Shown here piece by piece: positions 1 through 7,351 of a stretch of 17,330 bases of DNA; position 1 is the first letter of the stretch, and each line of letters opens with the position of its first letter. Source of the DNA: Streptomyces sp. NRRL S-31 (GTDB lineage Bacteria > Actinomycetota > Actinomycetes > Streptomycetales > Streptomycetaceae); assembly GCF_000718775.1 (NCBI RefSeq), contig NZ_JOCB01000142.1:1-17330 (forward strand), written 5' to 3'. A program made the translations under genes and the position numbers. Under the pieces are notes generated by a model. It searched no databases. It saw nothing but the letters and a program-made list of their open reading frames with translations, and was not told the DNA's origin.

Positions 1-2187
1 GGCCTGGACGAGCCGGCCGCGCGGCAGCCACCACCAGGCCAGGGCGGTGGCCAGGCGGGCCGCCTCGGCCGGGGCGCCGGCGGCGGCGCGGCGCACGGCC
101 TCGTCGAGGGCCGCCCGCAGGTTGCCGGACTCGGCGTCCAGCCGGGCCAGCCAGGACCGCTGCCCGGCGCCGCGCAGTTCGGGCTCGGCGCGTTCGGCGA
201 GCGCGAGGTAGTGGCGCAGGTGCCGGTCGCGTACGGCGGCGAGGTCCTCCATCTCGTGCAGCCGGTCGGTGGCGTACGCGGCGACGGACTCCAGCAGCCG
301 GTAGCGCGGGCCGGTCGGTCCGTCCGCGACCACGACCAGGGACCGGTCGACCAGCCGGGTCACCAGGTCGGCCACCTCGAAGACGGCGACGCCGTCGCCC
401 GCGCACACCGCCTCGGCCGCCTGGAGGTCGCAGCCGTCGCTGAACGCGGCCAGCCGGCGCAGCACGATGCGTTCGGGCGCGCTGAGCAGCTCCCAGCTCC
501 AGTCGATCACCGCGCGCAGGGTCTGCTGGCGTTCGGGCGCGCCGCGCCGGCCCGAGGTCAGCAGCCGGAAGCGGTCGCCGAGCCGGGCCGCCAGCTCGCG
601 CACGCCCAGGGCGCGCACCCGGGTCGCGGCCAGTTCCAGGGCGAGCGGGATGCCGTCCAGGCGGCGGCAGATCTCGGTGACCGCGGCACGGTCGGAGTCG
701 TCGCAGGCGTCGGGGGCGAGGGAGAAGCCGGGTGCCGCGGCGGCGGCGCGCTGGGTGAACAGCCGTACCGCGTCGGCGGTGGGCAGCGGTTCGACCAGGA
801 ACACCTCCTCGCCGGGCAGCCCGAGCGGCTCCTGGCTGGTGGCCAGCACGCGCAGACCCGGCGCGGTGCGCAGCAGCAGGGTGGTGAGTTCCGCGGCGGC
901 GTCGACGACGTGTTCGCAGTTGTCCAGGACGAGCAGCATGCGCCGGTCGCGCAGTACGGCGGCGAGGTGGTGCGCGGGCGACCGGGTGCCGGTGCCGGAG
1001 ACCGGCACGGCGGACGGGGCGTGGTCGCTGATGCCGAGGGCCGCGGCGACGACCTGCGCGAGGTCGGCGGGGGCCGCGCCGCGGACACCGGAGAACTCCA
1101 CGAACCAGGTGCCGTCGGGCAGCCGCGCGGCGGGCCCGCCGTCGCGCAGCTCCTCGGCCGCCGCCACGGCCAGCCGGGACTTGCCCACGCCGCCGGGACC
1201 GGTGAGGGTCACCAGGCGGGCGGCGCGCAGGAGTTCGGCGAGCCGGTCGAGCGCCTCGCGGCGGCCGATGAGGGCGGTGAGCGAGACGGGCAGGTTGGAG
1301 GGGGCGGCGACGGCCGCGACGGCGGGACCGGCCCCCGGGTCCGGTCCGGCGGCCGGGGCGGTGTCCGGGTCGGGTCCGGTGTCCGGGTCGGGTCCGGCGG
1401 CCGGGGTGGGGCCGGGGTCCGGCCCGGTGGCGGGGGCGCTCGGCGGTATCGCCGTCAGCTCGGGGTCCTGGCGGAGCACCGCCTGGTGCAGCGCGGCGAG
1501 TTCGGGGCTCGGGTCGACGCCCAGCTCGGTGACGAGACGCGCGCGCAGGTCCTCGTAGGCGGCGAGCGCCTCGCTCTGCCGGCCCGCTGCGTACAGTGCC
1601 CGCATCTGGAGCGCGCGCAGCCGCTCCCGCAGCGGATGCCGGGCCACCAGGCCGGCCAGCTCCCCGGCGAGCAGCACCTGGTCCCCGGCGGCCAGCCGGG
1701 CCTCGGCCTGCTCCTCCAGCACGGACAGCCGCTGCTCGTCGAGGCGCCGCACCGCGCCGAGGGCGAACTCCCGGTCGGCGAAGTCGGCGTAGGCGGGTCC
1801 GCGCCACAGCTCCAGCGCCTCGGTGAGCAGTGTGGCCCGGGCGGCCGGCTCCGGGACGCCGCGGGCGCGGTCCACCAGCTCGCGGAAGCGGGCGGCGTCC
1901 ACCTCGTCGGCGTGCTCCAGCCGCAGCCGGTAGCCGGACGGCTGGTGCACCACGCGGTCCCGGCCCAGGGCCCGGCGCAGCTGGGAGACCTTGGCCTGGA
2001 GGGCGCCCGCGGGCCGGCCCGGCGGACGGTCGCCCCACAGGTCGTGGATGAGGCGGTCCGCGGAGACCGGGCCGCCGTCGTGTGCGAGCAGGGCGGCGAG
2101 CAGCGCCCGGACCTTCGCCTCGGGAACCCTGACGGCCACCCCCTCGTCGTCCCACACCGCCAGTGGGCCGAGCACCCCAAACCGCAT
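1..2187 (-). CDS. SARP / AfsR-family transcriptional activator, 3' end outside window
   Basis: Probable pathway-specific activator. The frame is open from an ATG at 2187 to the window edge (729 codons), so the C-terminus is missing. AfsR-type proteins are usually about 900-1100 residues. Order of parts: winged-helix trans_reg_C DNA-binding domain (about residues 1-95, beginning MRFGVLGPLAVW), bacterial transcriptional activation domain (about 98-245), a Pro/Asp/Gly-rich linker (about 250-290) with short internal repeats, then an NB-ARC-like ATPase. Walker A is GPGGVGKS at 330-337 (Lys336) and Walker B is LLVLDN with Asp422. The region near the left edge (LAWWWLPRGRL) resembles the start of the TPR-like part of AfsR relatives. 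No Shine-Dalgarno sequence precedes the ATG; a TANNNT element lies 7 nt upstream, suggesting a leaderless mRNA. It is transcribed divergently from the SDR remnant and MFS gene. The family call is firm; target genes are inferred from proximity. Confidence 0.93.
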   Translation of the reverse strand, partial: MRFGVLGPLAVWDDEGVAVRVPEAKVRALLAALLAHDGGPVSADRLIHDLWGDRPPGRPAGALQAKVSQLRRALGRDRVVHQPSGYRLRLEHADEVDAARFRELVDRARGVPEPAARATLLTEALELWRGPAYADFADREFALGAVRRLDEQRLSVLEEQAEARLAAGDQVLLAGELAGLVARHPLRERLRALQMRALYAAGRQSEALAAYEDLRARLVTELGVDPSPELAALHQAVLRQDPELTAIPPSAPATGPDPGPTPAAGPDPDTGPDPDTAPAAGPDPGAGPAVAAVAAPSNLPVSLTALIGRREALDRLAELLRAARLVTLTGPGGVGKSRLAVAAAEELRDGGPAARLPDGTWFVEFSGVRGAAPADLAQVVAAALGISDHAPSAVPVSGTGTRSPAHHLAAVLRDRRMLLVLDNCEHVVDAAAELTTLLLRTAPGLRVLATSQEPLGLPGEEVFLVEPLPTADAVRLFTQRAAAAAPGFSLAPDACDDSDRAAVTEICRRLDGIPLALELAATRVRALGVRELAARLGDRFRLLTSGRRGAPERQQTLRAVIDWSWELLSAPERIVLRRLAAFSDGCDLQAAEAVCAGDGVAVFEVADLVTRLVDRSLVVVADGPTGPRYRLLESVAAYATDRLHEMEDLAAVRDRHLRHYLALAERAEPELRGAGQRSWLARLDAESGNLRAALDEAVRRAAAGAPAEAARLATALAWWWLPRGRLVQA
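1361..1396 (+). repeat. 18-bp perfect tandem repeat (2 copies) in SARP linker
   Basis: The 18-bp unit GTGTCCGGGTCGGGTCCG occurs at 1361-1378 and again at 1379-1396, flanked on both sides by degenerate copies (about 1330-1435). On the coding (minus) strand it gives repeated Pro-Asp-Pro-Asp-Thr-Gly units. This forms the flexible linker between the activation domain and the ATPase. It is probably a length-variable coding minisatellite. Confidence 0.8.
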
Positions 2188-2194
2188 GTGCGTC

Positions 2195-2200
2195 ACTGTA
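2195..2200 (-). promoter_or_regulatory. Candidate -10 element for a leaderless SARP transcript
   Basis: On the minus strand, TACAGT (a TANNNT -10 hexamer) ends exactly 7 nt before the SARP ATG, with no Shine-Dalgarno sequence between. This is the geometry expected when the transcript begins at the A of the start codon. No convincing -35 hexamer is visible. The element lies within a 10-bp-spaced direct repeat CGTCAC (2191-2196 and 2201-2206 on the plus strand), which could be an operator overlapping the promoter. Confidence 0.45.
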
Positions 2201-2212
2201 CGTCACGGAACC

Positions 2213-2294
2213 GTTCCGGCAGGCGGTCACCGAGGTCAGCCGGGTTCCGGACGGTCCGTAAGCCGGCCGTCAGCGGTTCCGAAGGTTTCCCGAA
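2213..2294. promoter_or_regulatory. Phased GTTCCG-like motif array between SARP and SDR remnant
   Basis: Four related motifs lie in the divergent intergenic region: GTTCCGG (2213-2219), GGTTCCGG (2243-2250), GGTTCCGAA (2275-2283) and GGTTTCCCGAA (2284-2294). The TTCC cores start at 2214, 2245, 2277 and 2287. These spacings of 31, 32 and 10 bp are close to whole helical turns, so the motifs lie on one DNA face. This could be a binding array for the SARP or another regulator. That is an inference from spacing only; high-GC DNA produces such motifs by chance. Confidence 0.3.
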
Positions 2295-2358
2295 GCGCCC
2301 CGGCGCATGGTCGTGTCCAGCGAGCAGTCGAGGCGGGCGCGGCGGAGGAAACAGCGGC

Positions 2359-2749
2359 ATGACCAAGTACGCGGGCCGGACGGCGGTCGTCGTGGGAGAG
2401 CCTGGCCTCCGGCGGCACCGTCGACCTGCTGTTCGCCGATGTCGTGGACACCGCCCGGCCGCTGCTGCCGCGCCTCGGGGACGGCGGCGCGGTCGTGCTG
2501 ATGACCCCGGCGTCGTCGCCCGCCGCCGTGCACGCGCTCGCCGCCGAGCTGGTCCGCCGCGGCATCCGGGTCAACGCCGTGGCGCCGGGCTGTATCGAGG
2601 CGCCGGGCGGCCACGGGGCGCCCCTGCCACCCCTGGGCCGCCTCGGTGCCGCCGAGGAGGTGGCCCGGGCCGCGCTCTTCCTGGCCACCGACGCCACCTT
2701 CACCACCGGAGTCCGCTTCCCGGTCGACGGGGGGCTCAGCAGGCCGTGA
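2359..2749 (+). pseudogene. Remnant of a short-chain dehydrogenase/reductase (SDR), internally deleted and frameshifted
   Basis: A good ribosome site (GGAGGAA, 2344-2350) precedes an ATG at 2359 that starts like a normal SDR (MTKYAGRTAVVVG). The reading then breaks just where the cofactor-binding glycine motif should follow. Family sequence resumes in the next frame at about 2405: VDLLFADVV, then LLPRLGDGGAVVLMTP, then the C-terminal part LVRRGIRVNAVAPG and the ending TTGVRFPVDGG before a stop at 2747-2749. The glycine-rich motif, the NAG motif and the catalytic Tyr-x-x-x-Lys are all absent, and only about half of a usual 245-residue protein remains. This implies at least two deletions. From the original ATG the shifted frame runs on and ends in a TGA (2833-2835) overlapping the MFS start codon. 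It was probably once the first gene of an SDR-MFS pair. Confidence 0.85.
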
Positions 2750-2831
2750 CGACGCGGCCGCCGGAGCCGGGCCCCCGCCCGTCCCACCGACCAGGTCCAC
2801 CCACCCCGTCCCGAAACCCTGGAGCACATCC

Positions 2832-4076
2832 ATGAGCACCACACCAGAGACCGCGGCCGGTTCGCCGGCGCTGAGCGGCCCCGACGCCCGCGGGCAGGGG
2901 GTGGAGCAGCCGCAGAAGCTGCCCATGTTCGCCCTGCTGGCCCTGGCCACCGCCGTCTTCATCACGAGCCTCACCGAGACCCTGCCCGCGGGTCTGCTCC
3001 CGGCGATGAGCGACGACCTGCACGTGAGCGAGTCCGCGACGGGACAGACGGTCACGATCTACGCGCTCGGCACCGCGCTGACCGCGATCCCGCTGACGGC
3101 GGCCACGGCCGGCTGGCGCCGCAAGCGGCTGCTGCTGACCGCCATGGCCGGTTTCGCGGTCGCCAACACCGTCACCGCGGTCTCCTCCTACTACGGACTG
3201 ACCATGGTGGCGCGCTTCGTCGCCGGCGTCGCGGCCGGTCTGGCCTGGGCGCTGCTCGCCGGGTACGCGCGCCGGCTGGCCCCGGCGCACCTCCAGGGCC
3301 GGGCGATCGCGGTCGCGATGGCGGGCATCCCGGTCGCGCTCTCGCTGGGCGTGCCCGCCGGCACCTTCCTCGGCAAGGTGACCGACTGGCGGGTGGCGTT
3401 CCTCGCCATGACCGCGCTGACCGTCGTGCTGCTGGGGTGGATCGCCGCGGCCGTGCCGGACTTCCCGGGCCAGGAGCGCGGCGAGCGGCCGAGGATGCTG
3501 CACGCCCTGCGGGTCCCGGGAGTGGCCCCGGTGCTGTTCGTGACGCTGGTCTTCGTCCTGGCGCACACCATCATCTACGCCTACATCGCCACGTTCCTCG
3601 ACGACCTCGGCATGGGCGGCAACACCGACCTGGTGCTGCTGGTCTTCGGTGCCGCCTCCCTGGCGAGCATCTGGATCGTCGGCGCGCAGATCCACCGGCG
3701 GCTGCGGGCGCTGACCATCGCCAGCTCGCTGCTGGTCGCGGTGGCCGCAGCGGTGCTGGCCGTGCTCTCCGACCACACCGCGCTCGTCTACATCGCCGCC
3801 GTGCTGTGGGGCCTGGGCTGGGGCGGCGTGCCGACCCTGCTCCAGACCGCCGCCGGCGAGGCGGGCGGCGAGACGGCGGCGGACGCGGCCCAGGCCATGC
3901 TCGTCACGCTGTGGAACGTGGCCATGGCGGTCGGCGGCGTCATCGGCGGTGTGCTGCTCGACCTGAGCGGCAGCGACTCGCTGCCGTGGAGCGTGCTGCT
4001 GCTCATGCTGCCGGTGATCGCCGTCGTCGTGCTCGCCCGCGGCCATGGCTTCCCCGCCAAGAGGCAGGCCGCGTAG
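2832..4076 (+). CDS. MFS transporter, probable product exporter (DHA1-like)
   Basis: A 414-residue integral membrane protein of the major facilitator superfamily, resembling AraJ/YdhP-type drug:H+ antiporters. The start ATG at 2832 has GGAG at 2821-2824. After a hydrophilic N-terminus of about 35 residues come roughly twelve hydrophobic segments in two groups. The first loop shows the family pattern in TDWR and WRRKRLLL. The middle loop between the halves is charged (DFPGQERGERPRM). Its role is inferred from family and position: export of the cluster product or self-resistance. It follows the SDR remnant and is closed by a strong hairpin 4 bp after its stop, so it is likely transcribed as its own unit. 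Substrate cannot be told from sequence. Confidence 0.92.
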   Translation: MSTTPETAAGSPALSGPDARGQGVEQPQKLPMFALLALATAVFITSLTETLPAGLLPAMSDDLHVSESATGQTVTIYALGTALTAIPLTAATAGWRRKRLLLTAMAGFAVANTVTAVSSYYGLTMVARFVAGVAAGLAWALLAGYARRLAPAHLQGRAIAVAMAGIPVALSLGVPAGTFLGKVTDWRVAFLAMTALTVVLLGWIAAAVPDFPGQERGERPRMLHALRVPGVAPVLFVTLVFVLAHTIIYAYIATFLDDLGMGGNTDLVLLVFGAASLASIWIVGAQIHRRLRALTIASSLLVAVAAAVLAVLSDHTALVYIAAVLWGLGWGGVPTLLQTAAGEAGGETAADAAQAMLVTLWNVAMAVGGVIGGVLLDLSGSDSLPWSVLLLMLPVIAVVVLARGHGFPAKRQAA

Positions 4077-4080
4077 CCGT

Positions 4081-4113
4081 GTCCGTGGCGCGGCGCACCG
4101 CCGCGCCACGGAC
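4081..4113 (+). terminator. Hairpin terminator after MFS gene
   Basis: A perfect 15-bp GC-rich stem (left arm 4081-4095, right arm 4099-4113) with a 3-nt CAC loop starts 4 bp after the MFS stop codon. There is no T-tract, as is usual for actinomycete terminators. It separates the MFS unit from the hydrolase gene. Confidence 0.85.
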
Positions 4114-4170
4114 GGGGGCAGGGGCTCATCGCCCGCCATCACACCAGTGTCAGCACCGGACTGTGGAGCC

Positions 4171-5028
4171 ATGACCGAACAGAGTGGATCGACCCGGACG
4201 ACGGGGGCGGCGCGGCCGGGACGGCCGGCGCAGCACCCGCTGCACCACGTCGAGTTCGGGTCCGGTACGCCCGTGGTGCTGCTGCACGGCCACACCGTCG
4301 ACCACCGGATCCTGTTACCGCTGGAACCCGTGTTCGCCGCGCGGCGCGGCTGGCGCCGGCTCTACGTCGACCTGCCCGGCTCGGGCCGCTCACCGCGGCT
4401 GACCGGGCCGGTCACGGCCGAGGCCATGGGCGACGCGGTGCTGCGGTTCGTGGACAAGGTCGTCGGCGACGAGCCGTTCGCGGCCGTGGGCATCTCCTAC
4501 GGCGGTCAGCTCGTCCGCCATCTGATCGCCGAGCGGGGTCCGCGGGTGCTGGGCGCCGCGCTGATCGCGCCGCTGGTCAAGCCGGCCGGTGAGCGCGTGC
4601 TGCCGCGGCGGCAGGTGTTCGGCCGGGACGTGGCGCTGCTGGCCGCGCTGGAGCCGGCCGACCGCGAGGTGTTCGCGGGCCTCGCCCTGTACCAGGACGA
4701 CGCGGGCTGGAGCGCCTTCCGGGACCACGTGCTGCCCGGCATCCGCGCCCACCACCGTGCGGACGCCGCCGCGCTGCTCGGCTCGTACCTGCTCAAGGAG
4801 GCGCCGGAGGCCCGGTTCGGCACGCACGACGGCACCCATCTGCTGCTGACCGGCCGCCAGGACCATCTGGTGGGCTGGCGCGACCAGCTGGAGCTGCTGG
4901 AGCACTACCCGCACGCGACCTACGCGGTCGTGGACGGTGCCGGTCACCACGTCCACCTCGATCAACCGGACACCGTGCACGGTCTGCTGGGCAACTGGCT
5001 CGACACCCTGGCGGTGCGCCGGAACTGA
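4171..5028 (+). CDS. Alpha/beta-hydrolase fold protein, with TTA codon
   Basis: A 285-residue alpha/beta hydrolase. The oxyanion-side motif VVLLHGHTVDHR lies near residues 35-46. The nucleophile elbow GISYGG gives Ser109, the acid is Asp231 in GRQDHLVG, and His259 in GAGHHVHLD completes an intact triad. There is no signal peptide, so it should act in the cytoplasm. The reaction is unknown: ester, lactone, thioester or amide hydrolysis are all possible. In this cluster it could release or trim a pathway intermediate. Codon 49 (4315-4317) is TTA, so efficient translation probably needs the bldA leucyl-tRNA. GGAG (4165-4168) lies only 2 nt before the ATG at 4171, so the start is the weakest part of the call. 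No better upstream start was seen. It stands alone between two hairpin terminators. Confidence 0.88.
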   Translation: MTEQSGSTRTTGAARPGRPAQHPLHHVEFGSGTPVVLLHGHTVDHRILLPLEPVFAARRGWRRLYVDLPGSGRSPRLTGPVTAEAMGDAVLRFVDKVVGDEPFAAVGISYGGQLVRHLIAERGPRVLGAALIAPLVKPAGERVLPRRQVFGRDVALLAALEPADREVFAGLALYQDDAGWSAFRDHVLPGIRAHHRADAAALLGSYLLKEAPEARFGTHDGTHLLLTGRQDHLVGWRDQLELLEHYPHATYAVVDGAGHHVHLDQPDTVHGLLGNWLDTLAVRRN

Positions 5029-5056
5029 TCTCCCAGGGCGTCGGCCCCACTGATCC

Positions 5057-5090
5057 GACCGCCGAAGGCGTCCCCCGGCCTTCGGCGGTC
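5057..5090 (+). terminator. Hairpin terminator after hydrolase gene
   Basis: A 13-bp perfect stem, GACCGCCGAAGGC at 5057-5069 pairing with 5078-5090, encloses an 8-nt loop. It starts 28 bp after the hydrolase stop codon and resembles a standard Streptomyces rho-independent terminator without a U-tract. Confidence 0.85.
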
Positions 5091-5373
5091 ATCGGCGTGC
5101 CTTGAAGTATATTTGTTCATAAACTTTTGACACGTCGACGGCGCTGCCGAGACCGGCCCATCACTATTGGGCCAAGCGGTATTTTCCGGCCTCTGTCCCC
5201 CGCTCTTGGGGCCGCCCGCCCGCCCCTGTCCGCGCTGGTCGGCGCGGGAAGTCGTGAAGTACGTACGCCCGACGGACAGAATTGTGGGTCCGAGGGTATT
5301 TTGTGGCTCGGGCACATGCACGAGGCACCGGACTCAGCCTGAGCGTTACGAAATACGAGGGGACGTAGCGTTT
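5091..5373. other. Intergenic region with AT-rich island upstream of transposase-like gene
   Basis: There is no convincing gene here. Positions about 5101-5132 are unusually AT-rich for this genome, ending in a consensus-like TTGACA (5127-5132), but no good -10 follows at 16-19 bp. A near-palindrome TTGGGCCAA sits around 5167-5175. The leader ends with a purine-rich ribosome site (GAGGGGA, 5357-5363) before the next gene. The region must hold the promoter of the transposase-like/response-regulator pair, but I cannot place it exactly. Small open frames across it show no coding character or family match. Confidence 0.4.
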
Positions 5374-6579
5374 ATGTCGTCGAGTGAGACGCGCATGGCA
5401 ACGACTGACGGTTCGCGTATGCAGGGGTTCGTAGAGGAAGTATTCCGGTCACTTCACCGAGTGGAACAACATCGTTGGGCGCGGGCGTATCTGTGGGCCC
5501 TGATCCATGGCTCCGGCAAGAAGACGCCGCGGCGCATGGCGCGCGAGGACTGCTTACCGCCGGCCGCGCTGCGCGGACTGCACCAGTTCATCAACGCCAG
5601 CTCGTGGGACTGGCGGCCGGTGCGCCGCAGGCTCGCCGAGCGCGTCGCCGCGCTGGCGGCGCCCTACGCCTGGACGGTCGCCGAGCTGATCATCCCCAAG
5701 AACGGCGGGCACTCGGTGGGCGTGCACCGGCGCGTGGATCCCGCGACCCGACAGGCCGTCAACTGCCAGCGGGCCCTGGGCCTGTTCCTGGCCGGCGGCG
5801 GGCAGGCATTCCCGGTCGACTGGAGCCTGGTGCTCAGCGGCCCGTGGGACTGGGACGCCGAGCGCCGGCGGCGCACCCGCATACCGGATCAGGAGAAGGG
5901 GCGCCCGGCCGGCTCCTACGTCCTCGACTACGCCACGGACGCGGTCACGCTGCCGCGGGTGGCCGGTCTGCCCTGGGTCCTCGACCTGACGCGCTGCGAC
6001 GACGCGGCCGGTGTGCTCGCGGGGCTGGCCCGGGAGCGGCTGGACGTGGTGTGCGAGGTCGATCCCGGTCAGGTCGTGCTCGTCGGACAGCACACGCCGA
6101 CCGTGTGCACGGTGGGCACGCTGATGGGCATCCGGCACGCCCGGCAGCCGCACGTGATCGTGCGGCAGGCCCCGGACGGCCGCACCAAGGTGGTGACGCT
6201 GCACACCTACACCGGCACGGTGCGGCTGCCGCAGCTCGCGGTGGGGGCCGACGGGGCCTCGCGCACGTACCGCATCCTGGAGCGGTCCGCCCCCGACGGC
6301 AGGCTGCCCACGCGGTACTGGATCACCAGTCTCACCGACCGCCCGGTGGACGAGGTGCTCGCCCTGGTGCGGGGCCGCACCGCCGCCCTGACGGCGGTCT
6401 CCATTTTGCAGAATCGGTTCGGCGTCCTGGACTTCGAAGGTCGCTCGTTCCCGGGCTGGCACCATCACATGACGATGGCCTCGGCCGCGTACGTCCACCA
6501 GTTCCTCGACGGGGCCCTCGGCGGCGACCGCGTCCTTTCGGCCGCCCCGGCGGCCGGGCCGAGCAGGGTCGCGGGCTGA
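5374..6579 (+). CDS. Domesticated, catalytically dead IS701-family transposase-like protein, with TTA codon
   Basis: A 401-residue protein matching IS701/DDE-superfamily transposases along its whole length: the N-terminal FVEEVFRSLHR and SSWDWRPVRRRLAERV blocks, then IPKNGGHSVGV, VNCQRALGLFLA and VDWSLVLSGPWDWD, and near the C-terminus YWITSL and FEGRSFPGWHHHMTM. The catalytic positions are changed. The usual Asp-Asp before TG(F)PK is Ala103-Glu104. The second Asp position reads Leu205 (WVLDLTRC, with an Asp one residue earlier). The RIE glutamate aligns with Leu339. It is therefore unlikely to transpose. The frame is intact and no terminal inverted repeats or target duplications were noticed. 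Codon 61 (5554-5556) is TTA, so it is probably bldA-dependent. The start at 5374 has GAGGGGA 10 nt upstream; ATG 5395 is an alternative. A DNA-binding regulatory role is inferred from the intact frame and the adjacent response regulator. Confidence 0.85.
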   Translation: MSSSETRMATTDGSRMQGFVEEVFRSLHRVEQHRWARAYLWALIHGSGKKTPRRMAREDCLPPAALRGLHQFINASSWDWRPVRRRLAERVAALAAPYAWTVAELIIPKNGGHSVGVHRRVDPATRQAVNCQRALGLFLAGGGQAFPVDWSLVLSGPWDWDAERRRRTRIPDQEKGRPAGSYVLDYATDAVTLPRVAGLPWVLDLTRCDDAAGVLAGLARERLDVVCEVDPGQVVLVGQHTPTVCTVGTLMGIRHARQPHVIVRQAPDGRTKVVTLHTYTGTVRLPQLAVGADGASRTYRILERSAPDGRLPTRYWITSLTDRPVDEVLALVRGRTAALTAVSILQNRFGVLDFEGRSFPGWHHHMTMASAAYVHQFLDGALGGDRVLSAAPAAGPSRVAG

Positions 6580-6610
6580 CGGCGTCCGTGGGAGCGGAGA
6601 CAAGCAGACG

Positions 6611-7351
6611 ATGAGGGGACGGCAAGGGGTGACGAACGTACTCGTGGTCGAGCGGGACGCCTCCGCGGCCGAGGCCGTCGAGCGCGACCTGCGCAGACAG
6701 GGCTACATCACACGGAGCGTGCTCACCGGGGCGGCGGCGCTGGTCACCCACCGCGACGCGGACCTGGTGCTGCTCTCGCTGGAACTCGCGGACATGGACG
6801 GACTGGAACTGTGCCGGTCGGTGCGCAGCGCCGGTGACACTCCGCTGATCGCGGTGACCGACCTGGACGACGAACTGGAGAGGGTCCTCGCGCTGCGCGC
6901 CGGCGCCGACGACTGCGTGGTGAAGACCTGGGGATTCAGGGAGATCGGCGCGCGCATAGAGGCCGTGCTGCGCCGGGCCCGCCGCACCGCGGCACAGGAG
7001 AAGAGCATTTCCCTGCGCCCGCTGCACATAGATCCGCGCAGCCGGGAAGTACGGCTGCACGACCGGGTCGTCCCCGTCACGTCCAAGGAATTCGAATTGC
7101 TGTACGTGCTGGCCACGCATTCCGAGACGGTCGTGTCGCGGAAGGAACTGATGGCGAAGGTCTGGGGCAGCAACTGGGCCTGCACCAGCCGCACCATCGA
7201 CACCCATGTGAGCAGCCTGCGGTCGAAACTCGGCAGCGGCCGGTGGATCACCACCGTCCGCGGCGTCGGCTACCGGATGGGGTACGGCGGCGGGCACGCC
7301 GCCGACCTGCCGGCCGCGTCCGACACCTTCGAGATGCCCGAGGCGTCCTAG
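6611..7351 (+). CDS. Atypical OmpR/PhoB-type response regulator lacking the phosphorylation Asp
   Basis: About 246 residues from ATG 6611, or 240 from GTG 6629, which has the better-spaced ribosome site (GAGGGG, 6613-6618). The N-terminal receiver domain (about 8-125) has [26 protein letters not shown] and CVVKTW. The C-terminal winged helix (about 140-236) has [23 protein letters not shown] and [10 protein letters not shown]. In canonical regulators the acceptor is Asp in LLDL; here it is Ser56. The acidic pair near the N-terminus is Glu-Arg, while the switch Thr and Lys are kept. No histidine kinase gene is nearby. It therefore probably works without phosphorylation, as do JadR1-type atypical regulators of Streptomyces clusters, possibly by sensing a small molecule. 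It follows the transposase-like gene by 31-49 bp, so the two are probably co-transcribed. Confidence 0.93.
   Translation: MRGRQGVTNVLVVERDASAAEAVERDLRRQGYITRSVLTGAAALVTHRDADLVLLSLELADMDGLELCRSVRSAGDTPLIAVTDLDDELERVLALRAGADDCVVKTWGFREIGARIEAVLRRARRTAAQEKSISLRPLHIDPRSREVRLHDRVVPVTSKEFELLYVLATHSETVVSRKELMAKVWGSNWACTSRTIDTHVSSLRSKLGSGRWITTVRGVGYRMGYGGGHAADLPAASDTFEMPEAS

Noticed and set aside
211..2835. An 874-codon plus-strand open frame covering the SARP region
   Set aside because: It is the complementary shadow of the SARP gene, low in complexity and rich in Arg/Gly/Ala, with no family motif. Only its last part, from 2359, overlaps a real start (the SDR remnant).
5127..5132. TTGACA as a -35 promoter element
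   Set aside because: It matches the consensus but no -10-like hexamer lies 16-19 bp downstream, so I did not call it as a promoter.
5127..5342. A 71-codon plus-strand frame in the intergenic region before the transposase-like gene
   Set aside because: No ribosome site, no family features, and it overlaps the AT-rich putative promoter zone.
5374..6579. Calling this gene an active insertion sequence
   Set aside because: All three catalytic acidic positions are substituted, and I saw no flanking terminal inverted repeats or target-site duplication.
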